Of a DNA stretch of 64,000 nucleotides, positions 8,682 to 18,585 are shown one piece after another. The position numbers were made by a program, and so were the translations under genes. The stretch comes from Caenimonas koreensis DSM 17982 (GTDB lineage: Bacteria; Pseudomonadota; Gammaproteobacteria; Burkholderiales; Burkholderiaceae_C): the NCBI RefSeq assembly GCF_009646335.1, contig NZ_WJBU01000005.1, forward strand, positions 62,001-126,000, given 5' to 3'. The notes under the pieces were generated by a model. That model was not told the origin of the DNA, ran no database searches, and worked only from the letters and a program-made list of their open reading frames with translations. Within the stretch, counting starts at the first letter, position 1, and each line of letters opens with the position of its first letter.

Positions 8682-9392
8682 CTAGTGCGCCGTTGCCCAG
8701 CCCCGCTCGGCCGACTGCGAATCGGTCAGGCGCGTGTAGTCGGCGAAGGTGCGGCCGGGCTCATCGCGAAAGCGATCGTCAAGGCTGCGCACATACGTGA
8801 CGCGATCGACGCGAAACGTGCGGAAGTCATTGCGCTGTTCGCACCATGCGGCCAGCGTCCAGACCTTGCCCCAGTAGAAGCAGCCGAGTGGCCGCAGCGT
8901 TCGCTCGCTGGGCTTGTCGCTCAGGTCGCGGTAGTTGATGAAGACCTTGCGCCGCTCCTGCACGGCCTCGCGCAAGGTTTGCAGCGTGCGCTGTGTGGTG
9001 CTCGAAAAACCGCCGGACGGCGCGTACACGGCAAGCGCTTCGGCAGCGACACGCGCCTCAACGGGCAGCACCGACATGATTTTGCCCAGTGCGTCCTGCG
9101 CCGCTTCGGCCATGGCCGGGTCGAGCCAGACTTGTGCCATGCGCACCGATGCAACGAGCGCCTTCGCTTCGTCCTGCGTGAACATCATGGGCGGCAAATC
9201 GAACCCTGCGCCGAGGCGGTAGCCCACGCCCGCTTCACCTTCGAGCGGAACGCCTTGATGCTGCAAGTCGGCAATATCGCGATAGATGGTGCGCTCAGAG
9301 ACTTCGAGGCGCTGTGCGAGGTAGGCCGCGGTGGTCAGGCGCCTGCCGCGCACGAGCTGGATGATGTGAAAGAGACGGTCGGCACGGCGCAT
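8682..9392 (-). CDS. HTH/WYL-domain transcriptional regulator (YafY family)
   Basis: 236 residues. The N-terminal HTH_11/DeoR-like helix-turn-helix (MRRADRLFHIIQLVRGR ... VSERTIYRDIADL) is followed by a linker and a WYL domain (about 125-200, FINYRDLSDKPSERTLRPLG, with WTLAAWCEQRNDFRTFRVDRV). WYL regulators sense ligands and control diverse genes; no target is evident. ATG 9392 matches the family start; an in-frame extension to 9440 is less likely. It is tail-to-tail with the LytTR gene and shares a short 66-bp gap with glcF upstream. Confidence 0.9.
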   Translation of the reverse strand: MRRADRLFHIIQLVRGRRLTTAAYLAQRLEVSERTIYRDIADLQHQGVPLEGEAGVGYRLGAGFDLPPMMFTQDEAKALVASVRMAQVWLDPAMAEAAQDALGKIMSVLPVEARVAAEALAVYAPSGGFSSTTQRTLQTLREAVQERRKVFINYRDLSDKPSERTLRPLGCFYWGKVWTLAAWCEQRNDFRTFRVDRVTYVRSLDDRFRDEPGRTFADYTRLTDSQSAERGWATAH

Positions 9393-9458
9393 GGTCGGGG
9401 CCTGTTGGCGATTCCAGAGGGAAGGATACTCTGGACGCACCCTGCTGACACGGTGGTG

Positions 9459-10700
9459 TCAGGAGCCAGCGGAACTTGCCGCCAAAGCGTCGTCGAGCAC
9501 TTCGATCCAGTGGCGCACCGGCGTGGCCGTGCCGCTTTGCAGGTGCGTGATGCAGCCCACGTTCGCCGAGATGATCGCCGCCGGCTTGAGCTCGGACAAA
9601 TGGCTGAGCTTGCGGTCGCGCAGCTGGTGGGAGATCACCGGCTCCAGCACCGAGTAAGTTCCGGCCGAGCCGCAGCACAGATGCGACTCGTTCATCGCGA
9701 TGCGCACATCGAATCCGAGTTGCGACAGCCCGTGTTCAACGCCGCCGCGCAGCTTCTGGCCGTGCTGCAACGTGCATGGCGGGTGATAGGCCAGAGGCGC
9801 CTTCGGCACGTTGACCTTGCCCGCGAGCGACGCGACGAGGTCTGGCAGCAGCTCGCTCAAATCGCGCGTGAGTTCGCTGATGCGCGCAGCCTTGTCGGCA
9901 TACGCAGCGTCATGGCGAAGGTGATGCCCATATTCCTTCACCGTCACGCCGCAGCCGGACGCATTCATCACGATCGCCTCGACCTCGCCGCGTTCCACGT
10001 ACGGCCACCACGCATCGACATTCGCGCGCATGTGCGCAAGGCCGCCCGGCTGGTCATTGAGGTGGAACTTCACGCCGCCGCAGCAGCCCGCATTGCTTGC
10101 CACCAGTGTCTGGATGCCGCACGCGTCGAGCACGCGCGCAGTGGCCGTGTTGACGTTGGGCATCATCGACGGCTGCACGCAACCGGCCAGCATCAACACT
10201 TTGCGTGCGTGCGTGCGCGTGGGCCAGGCGCCAGATGGTTGTGACGCCGGCACTTTGTCCTTGAGCATCGATGGCAGCAGCGGCCGCATCAGTTTGCCGA
10301 GCGCCATCGCGGGTGCGAACGCGCTGGACGTCAGGCCTTCTTTCAGCGTCCAGCGCATGAGCTTTGATGAAGACGTGCGCGGCACTTTTTCCTCGACGAT
10401 GCGCCGGCCGATATCGACGAGGTGGCCATACTCGACGCCGCTCGGGCAGGTTGATTCGCAGTTGCGGCAGGTGAGGCACCGGTCCAGGTGCATCTGCGTC
10501 TTTTCTGTCGGCGCCTCACCTTCCAGCATCTGCTTGATCAGGTAGATGCGCCCGCGCGGTCCGTCGAGTTCATCGCCCAGCAACTGGTAGGTGGGGCATG
10601 TCGCCGTGCAGAAGCCGCAGTGCACGCACTTGCGCAGGATCGCTTCGGCCTCATCGCCGTCGGCAGTGCCTTTGAATTCGGGGCTGAGGTTTGTCTGCAT
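9459..10700 (-). CDS. glcF: Glycolate oxidase iron-sulfur subunit GlcF
   Basis: 413 residues, the electron-transfer subunit of the membrane-associated glycolate dehydrogenase that oxidises glycolate to glyoxylate. Two 4Fe-4S ferredoxin motifs are seen (CVHCGFCTATCP and CLTCRNCESTCP), followed by two cysteine-rich CCG domains (NAGCCGGVKF and LCCGSAGTYS). It lies 7 bp after glcE on the same strand. The FAD/substrate subunit glcD, normally first in the operon, is not in the window. Confidence 0.95.
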   Translation of the reverse strand: MQTNLSPEFKGTADGDEAEAILRKCVHCGFCTATCPTYQLLGDELDGPRGRIYLIKQMLEGEAPTEKTQMHLDRCLTCRNCESTCPSGVEYGHLVDIGRRIVEEKVPRTSSSKLMRWTLKEGLTSSAFAPAMALGKLMRPLLPSMLKDKVPASQPSGAWPTRTHARKVLMLAGCVQPSMMPNVNTATARVLDACGIQTLVASNAGCCGGVKFHLNDQPGGLAHMRANVDAWWPYVERGEVEAIVMNASGCGVTVKEYGHHLRHDAAYADKAARISELTRDLSELLPDLVASLAGKVNVPKAPLAYHPPCTLQHGQKLRGGVEHGLSQLGFDVRIAMNESHLCCGSAGTYSVLEPVISHQLRDRKLSHLSELKPAAIISANVGCITHLQSGTATPVRHWIEVLDDALAASSAGS

Positions 10701-10707
10701 CGCGCGC

Positions 10708-11793
10708 TCAGAAGTCGGCGTAGAGCCGGCCGGGGTTGAAGATGCCGGCGGGATCGAACTCCCGCTTGAGCTCGCGATGGATGCGCGCGACGGGCGGCGT
10801 CAGTGGCGCGATGCGTTGCGCCTCATCGCCCGCGCGGGCTGCGCGAAACAGCGTGGCATGACCGCCTGCATTGGCGGCCACCTCGCGCAGTCGCTCGCCC
10901 TCGCCCGGCGCGACGCGCACCCAGCGTTCCCCGCCGTGCCACTCGACAAGCGGCGGCTCGGGCAAGTCGAGCACGGGCGCAGATTGCGCGACCGACAGCC
11001 GCCACAAGTCACGCTCGCCGCGCTCGTTGAACCACGGCAGCGTCTGGTCACGGCAGGCGGCCCAGTCCGCTGCGACGGCGGCGTTGTCCTGCCGCTCGCC
11101 GCCCAGCGTTTTGCATGCAGCATCGACCGCCGCGACCGCGCCACGCAGCCGCAAGTACAGCGTGCCGCCGCCGTCTTCGACCCAGCAGCTGGCGTTCAAA
11201 GGCAGCGGGCGCCCTGCCCATTCATTCAACTGCTGCAGCGCCTGCGCCTGCGTCATCTGGAATTTCAGCGTGGCTTCGGCAGGCGCAACCGGAAGCACTT
11301 TCAGGCTCACCTCGGTGATCAGGCCCAGTGAGCCCATCGCGCCGGCCATGAGCCGCGACACGTCGTAGCCCGCCACGTTCTTCATCACCTGCCCGCCGAA
11401 CGTGAGCTGCTCGCCGCGGCCGTTGATCATCGTCAGCCCGAGCACGTAGTCGCGCACCGAGCCCACACTCGCGCGCGCCGGCCCGCTCAGGCCCGCTGCG
11501 ACCATGCCACCGACGGTGGCGTGCCCCGCGAAGTGGGGCGGCTCGAAGGGCAGGCACTGGCCGCTTTGCGCCAGCACGGCCTCCAGCTCGGCCAGCAGCG
11601 TGCCTGCGCGCACGGTGACGACCAGCTCGCTGGGCTCGTAGCTGGAGATGCCTGACAGCACACGTGTGTCAAGGAGTTCCCCCTGCGGCGGCTGGCCATA
11701 GAAGTCCTTGCTGCCGCCACCACGAATGCGCACAGGCGTGCGTTCCTGCGCCGCGAGGCGAATGCGTTCAATGATTTCGGGCAACGGGTCCAT
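10708..11793 (-). CDS. glcE: Glycolate oxidase FAD-binding subunit GlcE
   Basis: 361 residues with an FAD_binding_4 (PCMH) domain: RIRGGGSKDFYG near the N terminus, then ATVGGMVAAGLSGPARASVGSVRDYVLG, the pyrophosphate-binding stretch, and KNVAGYDVSRLMAGAMGSLG. It is clearly shorter than GlcD and matches GlcE. ATG 11793 gives the usual N terminus (MDPLPEIIERI); the frame is open further upstream but without family similarity. It forms an operon with glcF. The gene before it on this strand is a sugar-lactonase homologue rather than glcD. Confidence 0.93.
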   Translation of the reverse strand: MDPLPEIIERIRLAAQERTPVRIRGGGSKDFYGQPPQGELLDTRVLSGISSYEPSELVVTVRAGTLLAELEAVLAQSGQCLPFEPPHFAGHATVGGMVAAGLSGPARASVGSVRDYVLGLTMINGRGEQLTFGGQVMKNVAGYDVSRLMAGAMGSLGLITEVSLKVLPVAPAEATLKFQMTQAQALQQLNEWAGRPLPLNASCWVEDGGGTLYLRLRGAVAAVDAACKTLGGERQDNAAVAADWAACRDQTLPWFNERGERDLWRLSVAQSAPVLDLPEPPLVEWHGGERWVRVAPGEGERLREVAANAGGHATLFRAARAGDEAQRIAPLTPPVARIHRELKREFDPAGIFNPGRLYADF

Positions 11794-11854
11794 GCCGCGA
11801 TGGTAAGCGGGCCTGCACCGCACCAACACGGGCAGGCGCGTGATGTTTTTGAAA

Positions 11855-12802
11855 TCAGCCGCTGACGAAATTGACGGGCAGGCCCGGCACGTCCACCCGC
11901 ATCGACAACACACAGCCTGAGAGTGGCATCTCGTGCAGCTCTTGCGGAGAGCGGTTCTTGGATGCGCTCGTCACATACAGGGTGCGCAGGTCATCGCCGC
12001 CGAAGCACGGCATGGTCGGGCAACGCACGGGGATAGCGATGTCGCTGAGCACCTCGCCTGCGGGGGACAGTTTCAGCACGCGCCCACCCTCGAACATCGC
12101 GACCCAGTAATTGCCTTCGCTATCGACGCTCGCGCCATCAGGCCTGCCGCCATAGCCTGGCTCGCCGGGCTTCCAGCCCGCGGGCCTGCCGGGAAACTGC
12201 CTGAACACGCGATGGTTGGCCATGGCGTTGCTCTGCGCATCCCAGTCCCAGACGCTGATCACGTGATGCGTCGTATCTGTCCAGTACACCGTCGTGGCGT
12301 CGGGTGACCAGGCCAGGCCGTTCGCGATGATCGCGTTGCCCGCTTTCGTCTCGATGAGGGGCGCCGGCGGCGAGCCGTGCATGTGGCGCAGGTCGATGCT
12401 GTAGAGCTCGGCCTTGCGCGCATCGCGCGGCTCGTACATCGTGCCGGCCCAAAAGCGCCCTCGCGGGTCGGCCTTGCCATCGTTAAAGCGCGTTGTAGCG
12501 GTGTCATGCGCGAAGCGTGCGACGAGCGTCAGCGCGCCGCCCCAGCTCGCGGCCCGGTAGATGCCGTCGCGCAATGCCATGACGAGCCCGCCGCTTTGCG
12601 CCGGCGCCATGCAACCGGGCTCCTGCGGCATGGCCCAGCTTTCGATCTGCCCGCCGGCCGGATCCATGCGCCGCACTTGCCGCGCGTCGATATCGACCCA
12701 ATACAGCTTGCGCTCGACCGGATGCCAGAACGGGGACTCGCCGAGCAGGTCGGGCCGGGTGGTGACGGGCGACCACGTCACTGCTTCATGGGTGTTGGGC
12801 AT
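11855..12802 (-). CDS. SMP-30/gluconolactonase family protein
   Basis: 315-residue six-bladed beta-propeller lactonase. LLGESPFWHPVERKLYWVDI supplies the metal-ligand Glu near the N terminus. RFNDGKADPRGRFWAGTMY and NGLAWSPDATTVYWTDT carry the Asn and Asp ligands, and GRPDGASVDSEGNYW follows. These enzymes hydrolyse aldonolactones in sugar-acid catabolism; the specific sugar is unknown. The start at ATG 12802 (MPNTHEAVTWSP) avoids reading through the amtB terminator hairpin. It is separated by 61 bp from glcE downstream and may be co-transcribed with it. Confidence 0.9.
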   Translation of the reverse strand: MPNTHEAVTWSPVTTRPDLLGESPFWHPVERKLYWVDIDARQVRRMDPAGGQIESWAMPQEPGCMAPAQSGGLVMALRDGIYRAASWGGALTLVARFAHDTATTRFNDGKADPRGRFWAGTMYEPRDARKAELYSIDLRHMHGSPPAPLIETKAGNAIIANGLAWSPDATTVYWTDTTHHVISVWDWDAQSNAMANHRVFRQFPGRPAGWKPGEPGYGGRPDGASVDSEGNYWVAMFEGGRVLKLSPAGEVLSDIAIPVRCPTMPCFGGDDLRTLYVTSASKNRSPQELHEMPLSGCVLSMRVDVPGLPVNFVSG

Positions 12803-12828
12803 GAGGCATTGTGGGGCAGGCCGCGCAC

Positions 12829-12866
12829 AAAAAAAACGGCCCGCAAGCGCCAGGCGCTGCGGGCCG
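12829..12866 (-). terminator. Rho-independent terminator of the porin-glnK-amtB operon
   Basis: On the minus strand, 13-14 bp of near-perfect GC-rich stem (12866-12837, CGGCCCGCAG pairing with CTGCGGGCCG, one bulged base, 3-nt loop) is followed directly by eight U residues. It sits about 47 bp beyond the amtB stop. Confidence 0.9.
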
Positions 12867-12912
12867 AACATCCAAAGGAGACTTTCCCTCTGTTACCTAA
12901 CCTAACTCTTGA

Positions 12913-14466
12913 TCAACGGTTGTAAGCAGTCTCGCCGTGCGAGGAGATGTCGAGGCCTTCGCGCTCTTCTTCTTCCGTCACACGCAGGCCGATGGTCATG
13001 TCGACGATCTTGTACGCGATGAACGACACCACGGCAGACCAGACCACTGTGACCATCACGGCCTTGAACTGGATCCACACCTGGTCCATCACCGGCACCG
13101 AGCTCACGGTGGCCGTGACCCAGTCGCTGACCAGGCCCGGGCCGCCGAGTGCCTGGCTGTTGAACACGCCCGTGAGCAGCGCGCCGACGATACCGCCGAC
13201 ACCGTGGACGCCGAAGACGTCCAGCGAGTCGTCAGCACCCAGCATGCGCTTCAAGCCCGTGACGCCCCAGAGGCAGGCGAAGCCGGCAACGACACCGATC
13301 ACCAGTGCGCCCATCAGGCCCACGTTGCCGCAAGCCGGCGTGATGGCGACGAGGCCAGCGACGGCACCGGACGCAGCCCCCAGCATCGAGGCCTTGCCCT
13401 TCATCAGCGCTTCACCCATGCACCATGCGAGCACGGCAGCGGCGGTGGCCGAGAACGTGTTCATGAAGGCGAGCACAGCGGAGTTGCCTGCTTCCAGCGC
13501 AGAGCCTGCGTTGAAGCCGAACCAGCCCACCCACAGCAGCGAGGCACCGACCATCGTCAGCGTCAGGCTGTGAGGCGTGAGCGACTCCTTGCCGTAGCCG
13601 ATGCGCTTGCCGATCACGTAGGCACCCACGAGGCCTGCAACAGCTGCGTTGATGTGCACCACGGTGCCGCCTGCGAAGTCGAGCGCGCCCCACTGCCAGA
13701 TCAGGCCGGCCTTGGCATTCATCGCATCGACCACTTCCTTGGTGGCGTAAGCGTCCGGGCCCATCCAGAACCACACCATGTGTGCGATCGGGGTGTAGCT
13801 GAACGTGAACCACAGCGCCATGAACAGCAGCATGGCCGAGAACTTGATGCGCTCAGCGAACGCGCCAATGATCAGGCAGCAGGTGATGGCAGCAAACGTT
13901 GCCTGGAAGGCCATGAACAGCAGCTCAGGCAGCACAACGCCCTTGCTGAAGGTAGCGCCCATCGCGAACGTGCCGGTTGCCGGATCGAACAGGCCCTTCA
14001 TGAAGACCCGGTCAAAGCCGCCGATGTAGGCATTGCCCTCGGTGAACGCCAGGCTGTAGCCGTACAGGCACCACAGCACCACGATCATCGAGAAGGTCAC
14101 GAAGACCTGCATCAGCACCGACAGCATGTTCTTGCTGCGCACGAGGCCGCCGTAGAACAGGGCCAGGCCGGGGATCGACATCATGATCACCAGCAAGGTC
14201 GCCACGATCATCCACGACACGTCGCCCTTGTTGGGAACGGGTGCGGGCGGCGCGGAGGCTGCAGCAGCGGGTGCTGATGCAGCGGCTGCGGGAGCGGAGG
14301 CAGCGGCAGCAGGTGCCGACGCCATCGCAGCAGGAGCGGAAGCTGCGGGTGCAGCAGCCGATGCGGCAGCTTCAGGAGCGGAAGCTGCTGCCGCCGGTGC
14401 CTGCGCGAACGCAACACCGGTCATCAATCCCAGGCCCAGGGCGAGGGTAGCAAGGAGTTTTCTCAT
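12913..14466 (-). CDS. amtB: Ammonium transporter
   Basis: 517-residue Amt/MEP channel. A signal peptide (MRKLLATLALGLGLMTGVAFA) is followed by an unusual Ala/Pro/Ser-rich linker (residues 23-78) and eleven membrane segments. The twin pore histidines lie in GTVVHINAAVAG and FGVHGVGGIVG, and GALFAGG-type features such as ALFYGGLVRSKN are present. The cytoplasmic C-terminal tail (TEEEEREGLDISSHGE) is the usual GlnK contact. It follows glnK, its inhibitor, by 34 bp. Expression is expected from the sigma-54/NtrC promoter in front of the porin gene. ATG 14466 is chosen because it gives a proper signal peptide. Confidence 0.96.
   Translation of the reverse strand: MRKLLATLALGLGLMTGVAFAQAPAAAASAPEAAASAAAPAASAPAAMASAPAAAASAPAAAASAPAAAASAPPAPVPNKGDVSWMIVATLLVIMMSIPGLALFYGGLVRSKNMLSVLMQVFVTFSMIVVLWCLYGYSLAFTEGNAYIGGFDRVFMKGLFDPATGTFAMGATFSKGVVLPELLFMAFQATFAAITCCLIIGAFAERIKFSAMLLFMALWFTFSYTPIAHMVWFWMGPDAYATKEVVDAMNAKAGLIWQWGALDFAGGTVVHINAAVAGLVGAYVIGKRIGYGKESLTPHSLTLTMVGASLLWVGWFGFNAGSALEAGNSAVLAFMNTFSATAAAVLAWCMGEALMKGKASMLGAASGAVAGLVAITPACGNVGLMGALVIGVVAGFACLWGVTGLKRMLGADDSLDVFGVHGVGGIVGALLTGVFNSQALGGPGLVSDWVTATVSSVPVMDQVWIQFKAVMVTVVWSAVVSFIAYKIVDMTIGLRVTEEEEREGLDISSHGETAYNR
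14233..14400 (-). repeat. Low-complexity Ala/Pro/Ser coding repeat in amtB
   Basis: Residues 23-78 of AmtB consist almost only of A, S and P, with ASAPAAA repeated about six times in tandem and short variants. At the DNA level it is a run of imperfect 21-24-bp repeats rich in gcagcgg/ggtgcc. Such stretches are prone to length change by slippage. It falls between the signal peptide and the first pore helix, so it would be a periplasmic N-terminal extension. Confidence 0.85.
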
Positions 14467-14500
14467 GTTCGTTTCTTTCTTGTGAAGGACGGTCGCCGGG

Positions 14501-15605
<1,105 letters not shown>

Positions 15606-15647
15606 TGAGTTCTCCTGAGGATGAAAAGAGTTACCGACTCAGCCCTT

Positions 15648-15663
15648 AGCAGGACGCGTGCCA
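15648..15663 (-). promoter_or_regulatory. Sigma-54 promoter of porin-glnK-amtB
   Basis: On the minus strand TGGCACG-CGTC-CTGCT matches the -24/-12 consensus TGGCACG-N4-TTGCW, with the invariant GG and GC exactly 10 bp apart. The -12 element is about 43 bp before the GTG of the porin gene. Together with the NtrC-type sites upstream, this indicates induction under nitrogen limitation. Confidence 0.85.
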
Positions 15664-15715
15664 TAAGTCACACGTATGGCACATCAGTCCACGTATCCCC
15701 ACTGGCCGCCGTTGA

Positions 15716-15768
15716 GCACCATCGCGGCGCATACGGAAGATTGCACTCAAGACGCACCTTGACGGTGC
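15716..15768. promoter_or_regulatory. Two NtrC-type enhancer sites
   Basis: GCACC-TTGAC-GGTGC at 15754-15768 is a perfect match to the NtrC dyad GCACC-N5-GGTGC. GCACC-ATCGC-GGCGC at 15716-15730 matches 9 of 10 dyad positions. They lie roughly 55-105 bp upstream of the sigma-54 promoter, a normal enhancer distance. Confidence 0.75.
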
Positions 15769-15829
15769 ATCAAGGGCGTCTGGCCGTCGCGCCAACAATA
15801 ATTGCACTCGAATGGGGAGGAATGAATCG

Positions 15830-17374
15830 ATGAGCTTGTCTTTGGTGCAAAGCCGCGCCCTGGTGGCGCTGCAGGCGGCATCTGTCACGGTAGAGGTCCA
15901 TCTGGCCAATGGGCTGCCCAGCTTCACGCTGGTCGGGCTGGCCGACACGGAAGTGAAGGAGGCGCGGGAGCGGGTGCGCAGCGCCATCCAGAACAGCGGT
16001 CTGGAGTTTCCGCACAACAAACGCATCACGGTGAACCTGGCGCCGGCCGAGCTGCCCAAGGACTCGGGGCGGTTCGACTTGCCGATTGCCTTGGGCATCC
16101 TGGCGGCCAGCGGGCAAGTGGATGGATCGAAATTCGCCGGCCATGAATTCGCGGGCGAGCTCTCGCTGTCTGGTGAATTGCGTGCCGTACGTGGCGCGCT
16201 GGCCATGAGCCTGGCAGTGCATGGGGGCGGCGGGGCCGCAAAGATGGTGCTGCCGCCCGGCAGCGCTGAAGAGGCGGCGCTGGTGCCGCAGGCGCACGTG
16301 TACCGCGCCAATCACCTGCTCGACGTGGTGCAGCAGTTCCTGCCGGAAGGCGCAGCCGGCGCGACGGCCGAGCCATCCACTGGCTGGTCGCGTGTGGTGG
16401 CCGCGCCCGTTGCGATCCCGGCGAGTTACCCCGACCTTTCTGACGTGAAGGGCCAAGCGTCGGCCAAGCGGGCGCTGGAGATTGCGGCTGCGGGCGGTCA
16501 TAGCGTGTTGATGCTGGGCCCGCCCGGCTCAGGCAAGTCGATGCTTGCGCAGCGCTTTGCCGGGCTGCTGCCTGCAATGACGGTCGATGAGTCACTGCAA
16601 AGCGCGGCAATCGCGAGCCTGGCGGGGCAGTTCAGGCAAGAACGCTGGTCGCTGCGGCCAACGTGCAGCCCGCATCACACGGCAAGTGCGGTGGCACTGG
16701 TGGGCGGCGGCTCGCCGCCACGCCCCGGCGAGATCTCGCTCGCGCACAACGGGGTGCTCTTTCTGGACGAATTTCCGGAGTTCTCGCGAGCCGCGCTGGA
16801 GGCGCTGCGCGAACCGCTGGAGACCGGGACCATCACCATCTCGCGCGCTGCTCGGCGTGCCGAATTTCCAGCGCGCTTTCAATTGATCGCCGCGATGAAC
16901 CCGTGCCCGTGTGGCTGGCGCGGCTCGCAGACCAAGGCCTGCCGCTGCACGCCCGACCAGGTGCTGCGCTACCAAGGCAAATTGAGCGGGCCTTTGCTGG
17001 ACCGCATCGACTTGCATGTGGAAGTGCCGACGATTGCATCGGCTGAACTGCTCGACGCGCCGCCGGGTGAAGAAACGGCTGCGATCCGCGAGCGCTGCGA
17101 AGGCGCTCGGGAGCGGGCCATGAAGCGCCAGGGCAGACCCAACATGGCGCTGCAGGGCAAGGAGATCGACGCACATATCGAACTCGATGCTGCTGCCGCC
17201 AGATTCCTGAACGTGGCTGCGGCCAAGCTGGGGTGGAGTGCGCGATCCACTCACCGCGCGATGAAAGTAGCGCGCACGATTGCCGATCTGGCCGCATCCG
17301 CCACGACGCAGACTGCGCACGTGGCAGAGGCCGTGCAGTACCGGCGCGCACTCGCGGCGACAATCACCGGATGA
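15830..17374 (+). CDS. comM: YifB/ComM family Mg-chelatase-like AAA+ ATPase
   Basis: 514 residues. An N-terminal ChlI-like domain (SLSLVQSRALVALQA, about 1-165) leads to a Mg-chelatase AAA+ domain with Walker A GPPGSGKS at about residue 230, Walker B LFLDEFPEF, and the zinc-like CPCGWRGSQTKACRC insertion. A C-terminal Mg-chelatase subunit domain (STRSTHRAMKVARTIADLA) follows. ComM is a hexameric branch-migration helicase that helps integrate DNA during natural transformation. ATG 15830 is preceded by GGGGAGG at a good distance; a closer ATG at 15822 is out of frame. The TGA overlaps the following MFS gene. Confidence 0.93.
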   Translation: MSLSLVQSRALVALQAASVTVEVHLANGLPSFTLVGLADTEVKEARERVRSAIQNSGLEFPHNKRITVNLAPAELPKDSGRFDLPIALGILAASGQVDGSKFAGHEFAGELSLSGELRAVRGALAMSLAVHGGGGAAKMVLPPGSAEEAALVPQAHVYRANHLLDVVQQFLPEGAAGATAEPSTGWSRVVAAPVAIPASYPDLSDVKGQASAKRALEIAAAGGHSVLMLGPPGSGKSMLAQRFAGLLPAMTVDESLQSAAIASLAGQFRQERWSLRPTCSPHHTASAVALVGGGSPPRPGEISLAHNGVLFLDEFPEFSRAALEALREPLETGTITISRAARRAEFPARFQLIAAMNPCPCGWRGSQTKACRCTPDQVLRYQGKLSGPLLDRIDLHVEVPTIASAELLDAPPGEETAAIRERCEGARERAMKRQGRPNMALQGKEIDAHIELDAAAARFLNVAAAKLGWSARSTHRAMKVARTIADLAASATTQTAHVAEAVQYRRALAATITG

Positions 17375-18573
17375 CGCAAGCCGCCATCCCATCGCCGACG
17401 CACAACCGGCGGCTCGTGGGCTGGTTGTCCGTCGCGCAGCTCATCACCTGGGGCAGCGTGTTCTACACGTTCTCCCTGCTGCTCGAGCCCGTCGAGCGCG
17501 AGCTGGGCCTGACGCGCGCGCAGTCGTCTCTTGCCTTCAGCCTCGCGCTGCTGGCCGAAGGCATTTGCGCTTACCCGGTCGGCCGGTGGATTGATCGCGG
17601 CCATGAGCGCGCCGTGATGACGGGTGGCTCGCTGCTCGTGGCTGCATGCCTGTTGGCGCACAGCTTCATCTCGACGCTCACAGGTTTTTACGCCGTCTGG
17701 ATCGTGATGGGTGCCGGGTTGGCCGCCACGCTGTACAGCCCTGTGTTCGCGGTGACCACACGCCGGTTTCCCAGTGACTTTCGCCGAGCGATCATCACGA
17801 TCACGTTTCTGGGCGGGCTGGCCAGTACGGTGTTCATTCCGTTGTCGTCGCTGCTGATTTCGCAGCTCGGGTGGCGGCATGCGCTGTGGGTACTGGCGGC
17901 GATGCAGGTTCTGGTCTGTGCGCCGCTGCATGCGGTGCAGTTGCGCAATGCGCCAGGCCCTGTCGATCACTCGCATGATCACAAAGTTGCGTCGCCGGGT
18001 GTGTACTTGCGCAGTGCGCCGTTCCTGCTGATCGGCGTGTTCGTGATTTGCATGATGGCGGTGACGTCCGCTTTGCCGCCGCACATGATCAGCCTCTTGC
18101 GCAGCTCAGGGCTGTCGGAGGCATGGGTCATCGCGATCCCAGCGAGCATCGGTGTGTTGCAGGTATTCGGGCGGCTGCTGCTGTATTTCTTCGAGCATCG
18201 CTTCGACCTGCATCTGGCTAACCGGTTGATTCCGGTGCTGATTCCGCTCGGGCTCGGCGCGTTGATTGCGGGCGGTGGTCACGGCTGGACAGCGCTGGTG
18301 TTCGTGGTGCTCTACGGCATGGGCAACGGCATGATGACGATCGTGAAGGGTACAGCGATTGCGCAGTACGTGAACCGCGAGCATGTCGCATCTCTCAACG
18401 GCGCGCTGGGCATCCCGACTGCGATCGCTCGCGCCGCCGCGCCGTTGTTGCTGGGCGTGCTCTGGACTGCGCAAGACGGGTATCGCTGGGGCTTGTGGGT
18501 GATGCTGGGTGCGGGGGTGGTTGCTGTCATTGCGCTGGCGATGGCGCAGCGCAAGTCGCTGTTGCCGGCTTGA
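17371..18573 (+). CDS. MFS transporter
   Basis: 400 residues with twelve membrane segments. The motif after helix 2 is CAYPVGRWIDRGHERAVM, the MFS loop 2-3 signature, and helix 4/5 carries GLAATLYSPVFAVTTRRFP. It resembles monocarboxylate/oxalate-formate type MFS permeases, but the substrate cannot be deduced. The ATG overlaps the comM stop (ATGA), so translation is coupled although functions look unrelated. Confidence 0.88.
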   Translation: MTQAAIPSPTHNRRLVGWLSVAQLITWGSVFYTFSLLLEPVERELGLTRAQSSLAFSLALLAEGICAYPVGRWIDRGHERAVMTGGSLLVAACLLAHSFISTLTGFYAVWIVMGAGLAATLYSPVFAVTTRRFPSDFRRAIITITFLGGLASTVFIPLSSLLISQLGWRHALWVLAAMQVLVCAPLHAVQLRNAPGPVDHSHDHKVASPGVYLRSAPFLLIGVFVICMMAVTSALPPHMISLLRSSGLSEAWVIAIPASIGVLQVFGRLLLYFFEHRFDLHLANRLIPVLIPLGLGALIAGGGHGWTALVFVVLYGMGNGMMTIVKGTAIAQYVNREHVASLNGALGIPTAIARAAAPLLLGVLWTAQDGYRWGLWVMLGAGVVAVIALAMAQRKSLLPA

Positions 18574-18585
18574 GGTTGGCTGCTC

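Noticed and set aside
7578-10244. 888-codon open frame on the plus strand
   Set aside because: It crosses the LytTR gene in another frame and runs antisense through the WYL regulator and glcF. The translation is Arg/Ala-rich with no domain, a usual artefact of high-GC codon bias.
12937-14277. 446-codon plus-strand open frame
   Set aside because: Antisense to amtB; His/Arg-rich translation typical of the opposite strand of membrane-protein genes.
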